This document shows positions 1-8,705 of a stretch of 40,239 bases of DNA, one piece after another. Under the pieces are notes generated by a model, which saw only the letters and a list, made by a program, of their open reading frames with translations, made no database searches and was not told the origin of the DNA. The stretch is from the NCBI GenBank assembly GCA_002723385.1, contig PBNY01000092.1, positions 1 through 40,239 of the forward strand, written 5' to 3'. The first letter of the stretch is position 1. Each line of letters starts with the position of its first letter. Source of the stretch: Oceanospirillaceae bacterium. GTDB lineage: Bacteria; Pseudomonadota; Gammaproteobacteria; Pseudomonadales; Oceanobacteraceae. Made by a program: the position numbers and the translations under genes.

Positions 1-44
1 GAACCTTGATGCCCTTTCCCTGATGCGCTTTCATCCGACGCGGT

Positions 45-674
45 TTACTGATCCCTTTGCAAATGCTGCATCAGACGACCAATCAAGGATTTGTGACGAT
101 GAGGTTTGACCACGGGTGGCTCAATCTTGCGATTGATCGGAGCCGCGTAACCAGCTGCCATACCGGCACTGTACACCTGAGCCACTTCTTCTTCCGATAC
201 CCCCAACAGCCTGGACGCCAGAACGATCGAACTTGGACGTGCAGTCAGCAAGGCAATGATGCGGTGGGTCGACGCCCTGGTCGGCAGACGGCTGAGGTTG
301 GGCCAACGAGAAAACAACACCACATCGTTACGACGGCATTGATCGGACAGCTGCCCACCGGAACGAAGCCAACCCAGAGTCCAGAGCAGTTCATCGACGG
401 GGCGCCCCCGCTCATGAACCGTTTGCATGATGCCTTCCGACGGCGACAGCAACTCTTGCTGGTTGATCTGCAGATCTTCTGGCTGCAACTGCTTCATTGG
501 CAGCTCACAAACGAACTGGCGAACATCGCCACGCAGATAGATTCTGGTCCCGGACAACGTCAGGCTGGCACACTGCTGCTGATACACCACTTGGTCGATA
601 CGCTCACAAGCGGTCTCTACCAGATCCTCCAGAGCCATCTGACCCGATACGGGTTGCAGAAGAGTCATACTCAT
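45..674 (-). CDS. Hypothetical protein with a C-terminal helical/winged-helix-like region
   Basis: I do not recognise this protein, which is 209 residues from the chosen start. It has no signal peptide or membrane segment and is probably cytosolic. The first ~110 residues alternate short strands and helices. Residues ~125-175 (a WPNLSRLP segment, then a helix pair around LLGVSEEEVAQVY) look like the small helical domain that ends some two-component accessory proteins; this resemblance is weak. The last 25 residues are basic. The open frame extends to a GTG at 677, but I chose the ATG at 674 because AAGGA lies 8 nt upstream; the ATG at 668 is also possible. The gene stands alone, with a long AT-rich upstream region that probably carries its promoter. 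Confidence 0.7.
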   Translation of the reverse strand: MSMTLLQPVSGQMALEDLVETACERIDQVVYQQQCASLTLSGTRIYLRGDVRQFVCELPMKQLQPEDLQINQQELLSPSEGIMQTVHERGRPVDELLWTLGWLRSGGQLSDQCRRNDVVLFSRWPNLSRLPTRASTHRIIALLTARPSSIVLASRLLGVSEEEVAQVYSAGMAAGYAAPINRKIEPPVVKPHRHKSLIGRLMQHLQRDQ

Positions 675-677
675 CAC

Positions 678-1269
678 CTCAGTCCTTATTTTGGCCCAAT
701 TTGATGCATTGGTACGGACCAGTTTCTCGTTTAATCATCGATTGTTGAACAAAAACACAATTCGACAACCATGTACAAAAGCTATACAAGACAACACCAA
801 CTATAGGGTTATTATTTAAATTCACAACAAAAAATTGCCTTGAGTCAGTTTTTTATATGTATAGACGATTTTTAAGGCAAAAATGATCTTTTTAGAGACA
901 TATATATCATTAAGACAGTTTTATTAAATAATCACTCGTTCATTCATCATGCCCCGCCACAAAGGATCATATATAAATCATTAGATCAATCACCAGCGCA
1001 TCGGGTATTCATCTGGATACCTTGTGATCAACCCTCTATTTTTGAAAATAAAGAAATAATACAGCGGGCTTAATACGCCAGAATTGGCTTAAGGGTGCGA
1101 TTAAGAGGTCAGATACGCCGATTTTTTGAGGCTAAAAACCAGCGAATGACGCAATCGATGCGACAGAAGCAACAGCGGAAGGAGGTCAGCCACATCCCAA
1201 TGGCTGACCATAATATCAATAAACAAACGTTAATTTATTAACCATGACGGTTGCCCGTTATGTGACAGA
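678..1269. other. AT-rich intergenic region, no gene seen
   Basis: There is no credible gene in either direction. From about 740 to 1060 the sequence is markedly AT-rich, with T-runs and TATA-like steps, unlike the flanks. It lies upstream of the minus-strand gene ending at 45, so at least part must be promoter. TTGCCTT near 834 and AAGGCAA near 873 form a loose inverted repeat. The part next to sbcC holds a perfect hairpin, listed separately. Confidence 0.5.
1184..1209 (-). terminator. Hairpin downstream of sbcC, possible terminator without U-tract
   Basis: A perfect 9-bp stem (GGTCAGCCA / TGGCTGACC) with an 8-nt loop sits about 60 nt past the sbcC stop codon. Neither strand has a T-run after it, so it is not a classical intrinsic terminator. 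It may protect the sbcDC transcript 3' end. Confidence 0.4.
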
Positions 1270-4200
1270 CTACAGCCGAAATTCCGGGCCTAGCTCGCTG
1301 ATGCCAAGCCCACTCTTCTTGATGACACGCAGCTGTACCGGAATGCGCTCTTTCATGGCATCAATGTGGCTGATCACGCCGATCATCTTGCCGCTGGCAT
1401 TGAGGTTATCGAGGGCATCCAGAGCAATGTCCAACGTCTCGCGGTCGAGGGTTCCGAAGCCCTCATCCAGAAACAACGACTCGATTCGGGTCTTGTGGCT
1501 CACCAAATCCGATAACGCCAGCGCCAGCGCCAGACTGACCAGAAAACTTTCACCACCCGACAGAGTCTTGGTATCGCGCTCGATGTCACCTTGCCAGGTG
1601 TCCAGCACGCTCAACTCCAGCCCCGCGTTCTCTTTGCGCTTGAGTAAATAGCGACCATGAAGTCGCTCCAGTTGCTGATTGGCCAACAGCACCAGATGAT
1701 CCAGCGTCAGCCCCTGGGCGAACTTGCGGAATTTGGCCCCGTCTTTGGAGCCGACAAGGGAATTCAGATACTGGATATCATCGTACTCACGCCGATACGC
1801 CTCAATCTGCTGAAACAGCGTTTGCTGTTGCTGACGCCGTTGCTGATCGGCCTTAAGTGCCTGATTGACTTCACCTGTCCGGGTTGCCAATTCTTGCTGA
1901 TGGTTATTAAGCGCATGGATTTGGGTTTCAACGTCCTCCTGAGATGACTGTTGGTAAACATCAGCTTGCGGGTGCGCCAGAACCGAAACCAGCACCTGCT
2001 CTGCTTGCTCCAGCAGCGCTTGAGCTTGAGCGAGTTCGTTGGTTAATTGCTGTTTGAGCGTTTGCAGGTTTTGGCGTTCTTCATCCGGTAACAACGCCTG
2101 TTGGAAATCGTTTTCAGTCATAAATGGACTGGTTGCCAATGCCTCTTCCCAGCTAGATCGGCTGGTTTTGTGATTATCCTGAGCTTCCACCAGGGCTTGC
2201 TGCTGACTAGCAACCTCCGCCTCTGCTGCCCGATGATCAGCGATCAAACGATGATGCTGTTGTTGAGCCTGTGTGTGTTGCAACTCGGCTTGTTTTAAGG
2301 ATTCCCGGCTTTGCTGTTGGGTCTTATCGACATTTTGAGAACCGAACAGCTCTTTCCGTTGAGATTGATCCTGCTCCAGCTGTGTTTGCACACTTAAAGC
2401 GGCTTGGTTTAACTCTTCCAGGCGCTTTGCCGTACCTGTTTTTTTCTGTTGAACCGTGTCTTGCTGATGGCGCAATAAGGTTTGCTCTTGCAGTAGCGTC
2501 GCTTGTTGCTGGCTTTGTGATTCCCAGGTTTTGGCGTCTTGTTCTCGTGCATCTAGCCAACCCGCCAGTCGTTCCAGCTGCTGGGTTAATAGCCGTTCTT
2601 CTTGCTGCTGAAAGGCGATAAAACCCAACTCCGAGATTTCGTTTTTAAAAGCCTGTAATTGTTTGATCAGTTCGGCTTGGGTGACCTCATATTGTTGCCG
2701 AACCTCAGCCAATTGATTTCGGCTGTTCGTCAGTTGTTGAGACAACAGCGCAATCTCTGACTTCAGAGCATTGGCGGACGCTTTATGTTGCTCCCACGTT
2801 TCCTTGGCCTGCGTCAGTGCCTTGTGTTGTTGTCTCAGAGTTTGAATGCCTTCAGCACAATGTTCTTTTTGCTTCCTTACAGTCGCTAGATAAGCATCCA
2901 GATATTCCGAATCCGAAATATCGCTATTCAATGCTTGTGAACCTAAGCGCGCAATCTCCGTGCCCCAAAGCGTTTCCAATTCGAGTTGATTATCTTTTAT
3001 CTGAACCAATCTTTTGTGCAGCTCGGCCTGATGACGTTCGGCTGAAGTTCGGTTATCTCGAATATCTCTAAGCTGTCTCTCCAACTCGGCCAATTTCGTT
3101 TCAGCAGTGTGTTTATCGATCAAGGTGAAAGAAACATCGGGCACGCCGTCGACCAACTTGGGATGGTGAGTCGACCCGCACAGAGGACATTCCTCTCCGG
3201 TATTTAACTCCGCACGGAACTGAGCCAACTGTTCGTCTTGGCTGACCAAACGAGATAAAGCGTCCACCAGCTGCTGCTGAGTTTCGAATAGGTTTTGAGT
3301 ATCTTGCTGTTGGGTGGTTAGTTGCGTGAGACGGTCAGACAGATTGTCTGTGGTCGCGTTTTTTTCCTGCTGCTCCAAGGCGAGCTGCAACCAATCCCGG
3401 TTCAGTCGTTTGAGTTCCTGACTGATTTCTTGACGCTGAGCCAGGGCTTCGTGCTGCTGTTCTAACGTCTCCAGCTCATCATATTGTTCCTGGGTGTGTT
3501 GCACACTCTGCTGGGCGGTTATTTTGATTTGCTCGGCATCAGCAAGCGTGTTCAGCGCCTTTTGATACAACGATTGTTTTTGCTCATGGTGCTCACTGTG
3601 CAGCTTCAGAGCTTTATCCAGCTCCGTAATATGGGTTTCCAACTGGTAAAGTCGTTGGTTTTCCTCATTCAAATGGGTCGATTGTGTTTGCCACGAGCGC
3701 AAGTACTGCTGCAAAGACTCGTCAGCCTTGTGCTCATTTAAATAACTCTCAACTTCGGTCAGCTGACTCGTTTTGATCGCCAAATCCGTGGTGATTTTAT
3801 CCAACCCCTGCTGAAGGCTCTGGAGTTCGTTTTCCGCATTGGTGACGGCCAGACGCTTTTCGTTAAGAATGGTTTGAGAGCCTTCGATGCGAAGATCCAA
3901 CGGCCTGATCTTGTCATTGATCAGCTGCTCTTGTGTCTCATGTAGCTCTCGAACACTCGATAGATTAAGTATTTGTTGTTGCAGTTTCTGCTCTGCTTCA
4001 GCCACCTTGGTTTTCAGAGCCTGTTCAGCAATCTGCTTCTGTTCCAGAGCATCCTGAACGCTGGTTAGCCGAGCCTGACTATCTCGCAGCAAACGGAATG
4101 GCAGACGCAATTTTTCGGCAGGTTCACTATTGGCCAGACGCATTAGCTCGGATTCAGCTTGCTTCTGGTTCGCCAGCGCTTGTTGAAGTCGGTTTTTACT

Positions 4201-5037
4201 GGTGACTTGCTCTTGAGCCGCCTTGTCGTGCTGTTGCCACCACTGAAGGTGCTCGGCAGTTGCTTGCAAACTGGCTTTCAGCCCACCTTGCTGCTGTTGA
4301 GACTGATTCAATTCGGCCTCAAGCGCCCTTCGTTCTTCTCCATTCAGTAGCTCTACGCCATCAGCCTGAGCCTGAAACGCCTTTAAACGAGCCTCAGCTT
4401 CCTTATGCTGTTCAAACACACGCATGGAGATACGTCCGTAGACTTCAGTGCCCGTCAGCTCTTCCAGCAACTCCGCTCGCTCAGATTCTTTCGCATTGAG
4501 AAAGGCCGCAAATTGCCCCTGGGATAGCAGCATCGACTTGGTGAAACGGCCAAAATCCAGCCCGGTGATTTTCTCGATCAACTCACTCTTGCCACGAAGC
4601 TGACTGGACAAAATCTCGTCCCTGACTCCAGCCCCATCATCGTCGCCCTGATCGTCTTGCCGCTCCTGCAACCCACCGGATACCCGCACCAGCTCTGCTG
4701 TTGGCGGTTGGAGGTTGCCTTCCGGGTTACCATGGGCCCGGCGCATACTCCAGAAGGCTCGATAGACCTGCCCTTTGACCTCAAACTGAACCTCCGCTGA
4801 GCACTCCGCCGTACCGCGAGTCATGATCTCGTTGGCCGACTGGGTGATTTGCCCCAATCGCGGCGTCTGGTGATACAGGGCCAAACAAATGGCATCCAGC
4901 AGGGTGCTTTTGCCCGCTCCCGTTGGGCCAGTAATGGCAAACAAACCGTTGTTCACAAACGGTGGTTGGGTGAAGTCCAGCTTCCACTCGCCTTTGAGGG
5001 AATTAAGGTTTTTGAACTGAAGCGTGAGGATTTTCAC
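1270..5037 (-). CDS. sbcC: SbcC, ATPase subunit of the SbcCD (Mre11-Rad50-type) nuclease
   Basis: SbcC is the SMC/Rad50-like subunit of the SbcCD nuclease, which cleaves DNA hairpins, palindromes and blocked ends at replication forks and breaks. The protein is 1255 residues. The Walker A motif GPTGAGKST is at 37-45. Long Gln/Glu-rich coiled coils flank a zinc hook with CPLC at 617-620. The ABC signature LSGGE lies at ~1159 and the Walker B LFLDEGFG at ~1188. The E. coli protein is about 1050 residues, so the coiled coils here are on the long side. It starts with GTG at 5037, whose bases overlap the TGA of sbcD (GTGA), so the two are translationally coupled. Confidence 0.97.
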   Translation of the reverse strand: MKILTLQFKNLNSLKGEWKLDFTQPPFVNNGLFAITGPTGAGKSTLLDAICLALYHQTPRLGQITQSANEIMTRGTAECSAEVQFEVKGQVYRAFWSMRRAHGNPEGNLQPPTAELVRVSGGLQERQDDQGDDDGAGVRDEILSSQLRGKSELIEKITGLDFGRFTKSMLLSQGQFAAFLNAKESERAELLEELTGTEVYGRISMRVFEQHKEAEARLKAFQAQADGVELLNGEERRALEAELNQSQQQQGGLKASLQATAEHLQWWQQHDKAAQEQVTSKNRLQQALANQKQAESELMRLANSEPAEKLRLPFRLLRDSQARLTSVQDALEQKQIAEQALKTKVAEAEQKLQQQILNLSSVRELHETQEQLINDKIRPLDLRIEGSQTILNEKRLAVTNAENELQSLQQGLDKITTDLAIKTSQLTEVESYLNEHKADESLQQYLRSWQTQSTHLNEENQRLYQLETHITELDKALKLHSEHHEQKQSLYQKALNTLADAEQIKITAQQSVQHTQEQYDELETLEQQHEALAQRQEISQELKRLNRDWLQLALEQQEKNATTDNLSDRLTQLTTQQQDTQNLFETQQQLVDALSRLVSQDEQLAQFRAELNTGEECPLCGSTHHPKLVDGVPDVSFTLIDKHTAETKLAELERQLRDIRDNRTSAERHQAELHKRLVQIKDNQLELETLWGTEIARLGSQALNSDISDSEYLDAYLATVRKQKEHCAEGIQTLRQQHKALTQAKETWEQHKASANALKSEIALLSQQLTNSRNQLAEVRQQYEVTQAELIKQLQAFKNEISELGFIAFQQQEERLLTQQLERLAGWLDAREQDAKTWESQSQQQATLLQEQTLLRHQQDTVQQKKTGTAKRLEELNQAALSVQTQLEQDQSQRKELFGSQNVDKTQQQSRESLKQAELQHTQAQQQHHRLIADHRAAEAEVASQQQALVEAQDNHKTSRSSWEEALATSPFMTENDFQQALLPDEERQNLQTLKQQLTNELAQAQALLEQAEQVLVSVLAHPQADVYQQSSQEDVETQIHALNNHQQELATRTGEVNQALKADQQRRQQQQTLFQQIEAYRREYDDIQYLNSLVGSKDGAKFRKFAQGLTLDHLVLLANQQLERLHGRYLLKRKENAGLELSVLDTWQGDIERDTKTLSGGESFLVSLALALALSDLVSHKTRIESLFLDEGFGTLDRETLDIALDALDNLNASGKMIGVISHIDAMKERIPVQLRVIKKSGLGISELGPEFRL

Positions 5038-6311
5038 AGTGCTCTTTCTCCCTCTGCGGAGGAAATATTCGGATCTTCAACTTCCGCCACCACATTCCGA
5101 AATCGGGTTTGAATCCGCTCCAGCCTCGCCCGGTCTTCCTCGCCTTCCAGGCTCTCCAACTCCAGACGCTTGGCAAAAACATCCAGCGGAGCCAGCTCCG
5201 CCAGGGTCTCCTGCTCCCGCTGATTAAGCGTTTGACGGGAAGTATTTCGAGCACGACGAAGTTGCAACACCTCCACCGCAAGACCTTCGGTCAAGGCCTG
5301 TACCCGTTGCGGCAAATCGGCAAGAAACTCCTGACTTTCGACCTCAACGCATAACCACACGGGCTGTTCTGCGTCCACTTTTTCAAACGACTTGAGTTGC
5401 TGCTCAATGGTTGCCAGATCGCTTTTGATGACCGCCAGTTGCTGAAAGGTGGGAACGTCGATGGGAGTGATCACAGGGGCTGAAGCAAACAACGGCAAAG
5501 ACTCAAACTCCACCAGCACCACCTGCTTGGCTGTATTCAACTCTTCAAAACTCAAGGGAATGGGTGAACCGCTGTAGCGAATATGCTCCGATTTCGCGAC
5601 CTTCTGGGGCCGGTGAATATGACCCAGAGCGATGTAGTCTGCAGGCGGAAAACCATCAGCGGCAAAGCCATCCAGCGAGCCGATATAAATGTCCCGCACA
5701 GATTCCGACTGGCTCACACCCAACGCAGTCAGATGCCCGGTGGCAATAATCGGAACCTGTAAATGTTTGCTCTCACGCAGAGCCACCGCTGCCTGATAAA
5801 TCCGGTGATAATGCTGCTCGATGGCCTCTCCCAGCGCCTGCTGCTTTTGCACCCCGGATTCACCGGCGCGACTGGCCACCACATCCCGAGGCCGAATAAA
5901 GGGAATCGCACACACGATCGCTCCGGTTTCACCAGTCTGATCCTTAAGCTCAATCAGCTGATCAGCTTCCGCGCCCTCTTCGTTGCTGACGTCCGCAATC
6001 ACATGGGTATTCAGGCAAGCGAGTAACTGCTTCGACTCGTTCAGCATCGCCACCGAATCGTGATTCCCGCCCAGCACCACCAAGGTGCAGTCGACCTGGC
6101 TGATTTCAACGACAAAACGGTTATACATCTCCCGCGCGTAACTCGGCGGCGCGCCGGTATCAAACACATCCCCGGCGACAATCACGGCGTTGACCTGCTG
6201 CTCACGAATCACATCCAGCAGCCAATCCAGAAACGCCTGATGCTCGGCTTTGCGGCTTTTGTTAAAGAAGCTTTGGCCAAGGTGCCAATCGGACGTGTGG
6301 AGGATTTTCAT
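5034..6311 (-). CDS. sbcD: SbcD, exonuclease subunit of the SbcCD nuclease
   Basis: SbcD is the Mre11-like, Mn-dependent calcineurin-fold phosphoesterase subunit. It forms a dimer that SbcC clamps onto DNA. The 425-residue protein opens with KILHTSDWHLGQ, has the metal-binding motifs AGDVFDTG (46-53) and GGNHDS (81-86), and later the GH-containing motifs ATGHLTALG and LGHIHRP. The frame stays open 33 nt further upstream, but ATG at 6311 places the start exactly where the family starts. It is the first gene of a two-gene operon with sbcC, diverging from the metallopeptidase gene at 6472. Confidence 0.97.
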   Translation of the reverse strand: MKILHTSDWHLGQSFFNKSRKAEHQAFLDWLLDVIREQQVNAVIVAGDVFDTGAPPSYAREMYNRFVVEISQVDCTLVVLGGNHDSVAMLNESKQLLACLNTHVIADVSNEEGAEADQLIELKDQTGETGAIVCAIPFIRPRDVVASRAGESGVQKQQALGEAIEQHYHRIYQAAVALRESKHLQVPIIATGHLTALGVSQSESVRDIYIGSLDGFAADGFPPADYIALGHIHRPQKVAKSEHIRYSGSPIPLSFEELNTAKQVVLVEFESLPLFASAPVITPIDVPTFQQLAVIKSDLATIEQQLKSFEKVDAEQPVWLCVEVESQEFLADLPQRVQALTEGLAVEVLQLRRARNTSRQTLNQREQETLAELAPLDVFAKRLELESLEGEEDRARLERIQTRFRNVVAEVEDPNISSAEGERAL

Positions 6312-6471
6312 GGGAGGCTGTCGGCTGCGGGAGGAAGACAGCAAGGGTAATGGTCAGGAAAGAGAGGGGCAATGCTGAAACATTCAGTACCGTCGCAGGA
6401 TGCTCAAGTAGCGACCAACAACGTCGAATCAGTTACGCTTCTTTTCCCCAGGCCCCTGATCCAGAACCACC

Positions 6472-6984
6472 ATGTCCAAACCCAACACCGTTAATTACCT
6501 CAGCGGATACAACCCGCAGTTACAGCAACAAGCCAGGGAATTACTGGAGGCCAATCGCGTTGGCCCGATGTTGCTGAAGAAGTACCCGAACGCTCATGCG
6601 CTGAATTCCGAGAAGGCGCTGTACCAGTATGCGCAGGATTTGAAAAACGAGTTTATGCGCAGCTCGGCCCCGATCAGCAAGGTGATTTACGACGACAAGA
6701 TTCATGTCATCAATCATGCGCTGGGATTGCACACCTATATCTCACGGGTTCAGGGCAGCAAGTTGAAGGCGAAGAAGGAAATCCGTATTTCGTCGCTGTT
6801 CCGACGCGTGCCGGAACCACTGTTGCGGATGATTCTGGTGCATGAGCTGGCCCATGTACGAGAGAAGGAGCACAACAAGGCCTTTTACAAGTTGTGCTGT
6901 TATATGGAACCGGAGTATCACCAACTGGAGTTTGATCTGAGGCTGTACCTGAGCCATCGGGATCAGTACGGGGAGCTGTGGTAG
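6472..6984 (+). CDS. YgjP-like zinc metallopeptidase (DUF45 family)
   Basis: This 170-residue cytosolic protein carries HELAH at 124-128 and a third histidine at H134 in EKEHNKAFYKL. This is the zinc-binding arrangement of the YgjP/DUF45 (SprT/gluzincin-like) family. The C-terminal pattern MEPEYHQLEFDLRLYL also fits that family. E. coli YgjP is similar in size; its substrate is not established, so the function here is only a predicted metal-dependent peptidase. No strong Shine-Dalgarno precedes the ATG. The gene is a single unit, divergent from sbcDC. Confidence 0.85.
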   Translation: MSKPNTVNYLSGYNPQLQQQARELLEANRVGPMLLKKYPNAHALNSEKALYQYAQDLKNEFMRSSAPISKVIYDDKIHVINHALGLHTYISRVQGSKLKAKKEIRISSLFRRVPEPLLRMILVHELAHVREKEHNKAFYKLCCYMEPEYHQLEFDLRLYLSHRDQYGELW

Positions 6985-7038
6985 TCCGTTGCAGACCGCC
7001 AAAAGAGACACTGGAGTATCCATTTTTAGCAAAATCCT

Positions 7039-7063
7039 TATAAAATAGACACATATGTATCTA
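7039..7063 (+). promoter_or_regulatory. hipBA promoter -10 and palindromic operator
   Basis: A TATAAAAT -10-like element at 7039-7046 is followed at once by an 18-bp near-perfect palindrome at 7046-7063 (TAGACACATATGTATCTA, one mismatched pair). It ends 14 nt before the hipB start codon. HipB proteins repress their own operon through inverted repeats at this position, so this is the likely HipB operator. No good -35 is visible. Confidence 0.65.
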
Positions 7064-7077
7064 ATCTGGCTATTTTT

Positions 7078-7377
7078 ATGCCTCAGTTTCTTCTGCTTGA
7101 TGACACCGATATTCAACGGGCATTCGCCGATCATCTGCGGCAACGGCGTAAAGCAGCAGGCTGGTCGCGGGATGCGCTGGCAGAGCGAAGTGGCGTTCCG
7201 TCGTCTACGATCAAGAAGTTTGAACTGACGGGGCACATCTCGTTTCGACAGTTGTTGCTATTGTGGCAATCACTGGATGATCTGAAACGTCTGTATGACC
7301 TGACTCAAACACCGACCAACTCCAGCTCAACGGCCCTACCCACCTCCATTGATGAGGTATTGAACGATGAACTTTAA
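7078..7377 (+). CDS. hipB: HipB-type antitoxin, XRE-family DNA-binding protein
   Basis: A 99-residue antitoxin and autorepressor. The helix-turn-helix covers roughly residues 18-65 (RQRRKAAGWSRDALAERSGV followed by the recognition helix SSTIKKFE). The C-terminal ~30 residues are polar and probably contact the toxin. It overlaps the downstream hipA by 11 nt in another frame, the usual arrangement for a coupled antitoxin-toxin pair. It should neutralise HipA and, alone or in complex, bind the palindrome just upstream. No clear ribosome-binding site is seen; the start is the first ATG of the frame. Confidence 0.9.
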   Translation: MPQFLLLDDTDIQRAFADHLRQRRKAAGWSRDALAERSGVPSSTIKKFELTGHISFRQLLLLWQSLDDLKRLYDLTQTPTNSSSTALPTSIDEVLNDEL

Positions 7378-8692
7378 ACCTGTTCGTCAGCTCGCTGTTT
7401 CACGAACACTAGCAGATGGCCAGTCTGTCCCGGTTGGAACACTGGCTCAAAACCGTCAGGGTGCCTTCTTTCAATACAATGCCGAGTACCTTTCCGTTCA
7501 CGGTAACCTCTCTCCCTTTACATTGAATGCTTCTGTGGAGCTGCAACCCGCACCTCGTCAACCTCATCAGGGGTTACATGGCCTGTTTGCCGACAGCCTG
7601 CCGGACGGCTGGGGATTCCTGCTGCAAGATCGGGTATTTCGCCGACGCGGCATTCTGCCTAATCAGGTTACTCCTATGGACAGGCTGGCATTTGTCGGCC
7701 AGCGCGGTATCGGAGCACTGTCTTTTGCTCCTGAATCTGACTTGCGTTCGGAGGAAGACACGCACATTGATATGGCCAGACTGGGACTGGAAGCCCAGGC
7801 ACTATTTGATCAACAAATCAGCGATCAAGCGGCAGAAGGCGGGCCATCGAATGAAATACTCACTGCTCTGATCACGGCGGGTAGTTCCGGAGGAGCCAGA
7901 CCCAAAGCCCAACTCTATTGCAATGCCCATCAGCCCGATCAATATCGTACCCGACCGATGGATGGCGACGAGGCCTGGCTGGTTAAATTTACCTCCAGTA
8001 ACTTGCCCCTCGGCCATGAAGAAGGACTGTGCGAGGCAGTCTATTTATCACTGGCGGAACAAGCAGGACTTCAACCACCAGAGCGGAAACTGCTGGAGGC
8101 TCCCTCTCAAAGTGGAGCCGAAGCCTGGTTATCTCTGAAACGTTTCGACTGGATCAATCAGGGCAACGCAGTTCCCGCCGGTCGAATGCATATGCACAGT
8201 GCTTGTGGTTTGCTGGATGCCGATTTCAGGATGCCAAGTCTGGACTATGTGGATTTGATCAAGGCCAGCCGCCAACTGTGTCGTTCCCCAGCCGTTGGTC
8301 AACTTCAGTTTCGCCGCGCGGTGTTTAACCTTCTGGCTGCCAATCAGGATGATCACAGCAAGAACTGGGCATTTCTGCAAAATGACGCTGGTTTGTGGCA
8401 GCCAGCACCCTTCTATGACGTTACCTTCAGCCCACATCCATTTAATGAGCACGCAACCGCCTTTGGTGGTTACGGTAACAAACCGCCTTTAAAGGTCATG
8501 CAAAAAATGGCCGCAACGGCTGGATTTGGCCAGTGGAGGCAAGCTCAACAATGCATTCAGGAAATACAGGACGTGTTAAATGGATTTATGCATGCTGCAC
8601 ACAGTACTGGCGTGAGCGAGACAACAGCAAAGGCCATCCAGAAAACGCTGGATCAGCGCTATCTGGAAAATAAACACCTGTTTGTGAAGTAA
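7367..8692 (+). CDS. hipA: HipA-family serine/threonine kinase toxin
   Basis: HipA toxins phosphorylate a translation factor (in E. coli, glutamyl-tRNA synthetase GltX) and push cells into dormancy. This 441-residue protein shows the whole family layout: an N-terminal subdomain (LHGLFADSLPDGWG, 70-83), the nucleotide-binding loop GSSGGARPKA (172-181), the catalytic loop NQDDHSKN (326-333, D328 aligned to E. coli D309) and the metal-binding FYDV (D351). All key residues are present, so the kinase should be active. It ends 13 nt before the stop codon of the convergent monooxygenase gene, leaving no room for a separate terminator. Confidence 0.93.
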   Translation: MNFKPVRQLAVSRTLADGQSVPVGTLAQNRQGAFFQYNAEYLSVHGNLSPFTLNASVELQPAPRQPHQGLHGLFADSLPDGWGFLLQDRVFRRRGILPNQVTPMDRLAFVGQRGIGALSFAPESDLRSEEDTHIDMARLGLEAQALFDQQISDQAAEGGPSNEILTALITAGSSGGARPKAQLYCNAHQPDQYRTRPMDGDEAWLVKFTSSNLPLGHEEGLCEAVYLSLAEQAGLQPPERKLLEAPSQSGAEAWLSLKRFDWINQGNAVPAGRMHMHSACGLLDADFRMPSLDYVDLIKASRQLCRSPAVGQLQFRRAVFNLLAANQDDHSKNWAFLQNDAGLWQPAPFYDVTFSPHPFNEHATAFGGYGNKPPLKVMQKMAATAGFGQWRQAQQCIQEIQDVLNGFMHAAHSTGVSETTAKAIQKTLDQRYLENKHLFVK

Positions 8693-8705
8693 GTGGTCAC
8701 AGGGC

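Noticed and set aside
57-704. 215-codon plus-strand ORF over the first gene
   Set aside because: The minus-strand frame has a sensible start, Shine-Dalgarno and protein-like composition; the plus frame reads as its shadow.
1657-4784. Many ORFs on both strands inside sbcC
   Set aside because: Shadows of the Gln-rich coiled-coil gene; none has domain content or a ribosome-binding site.
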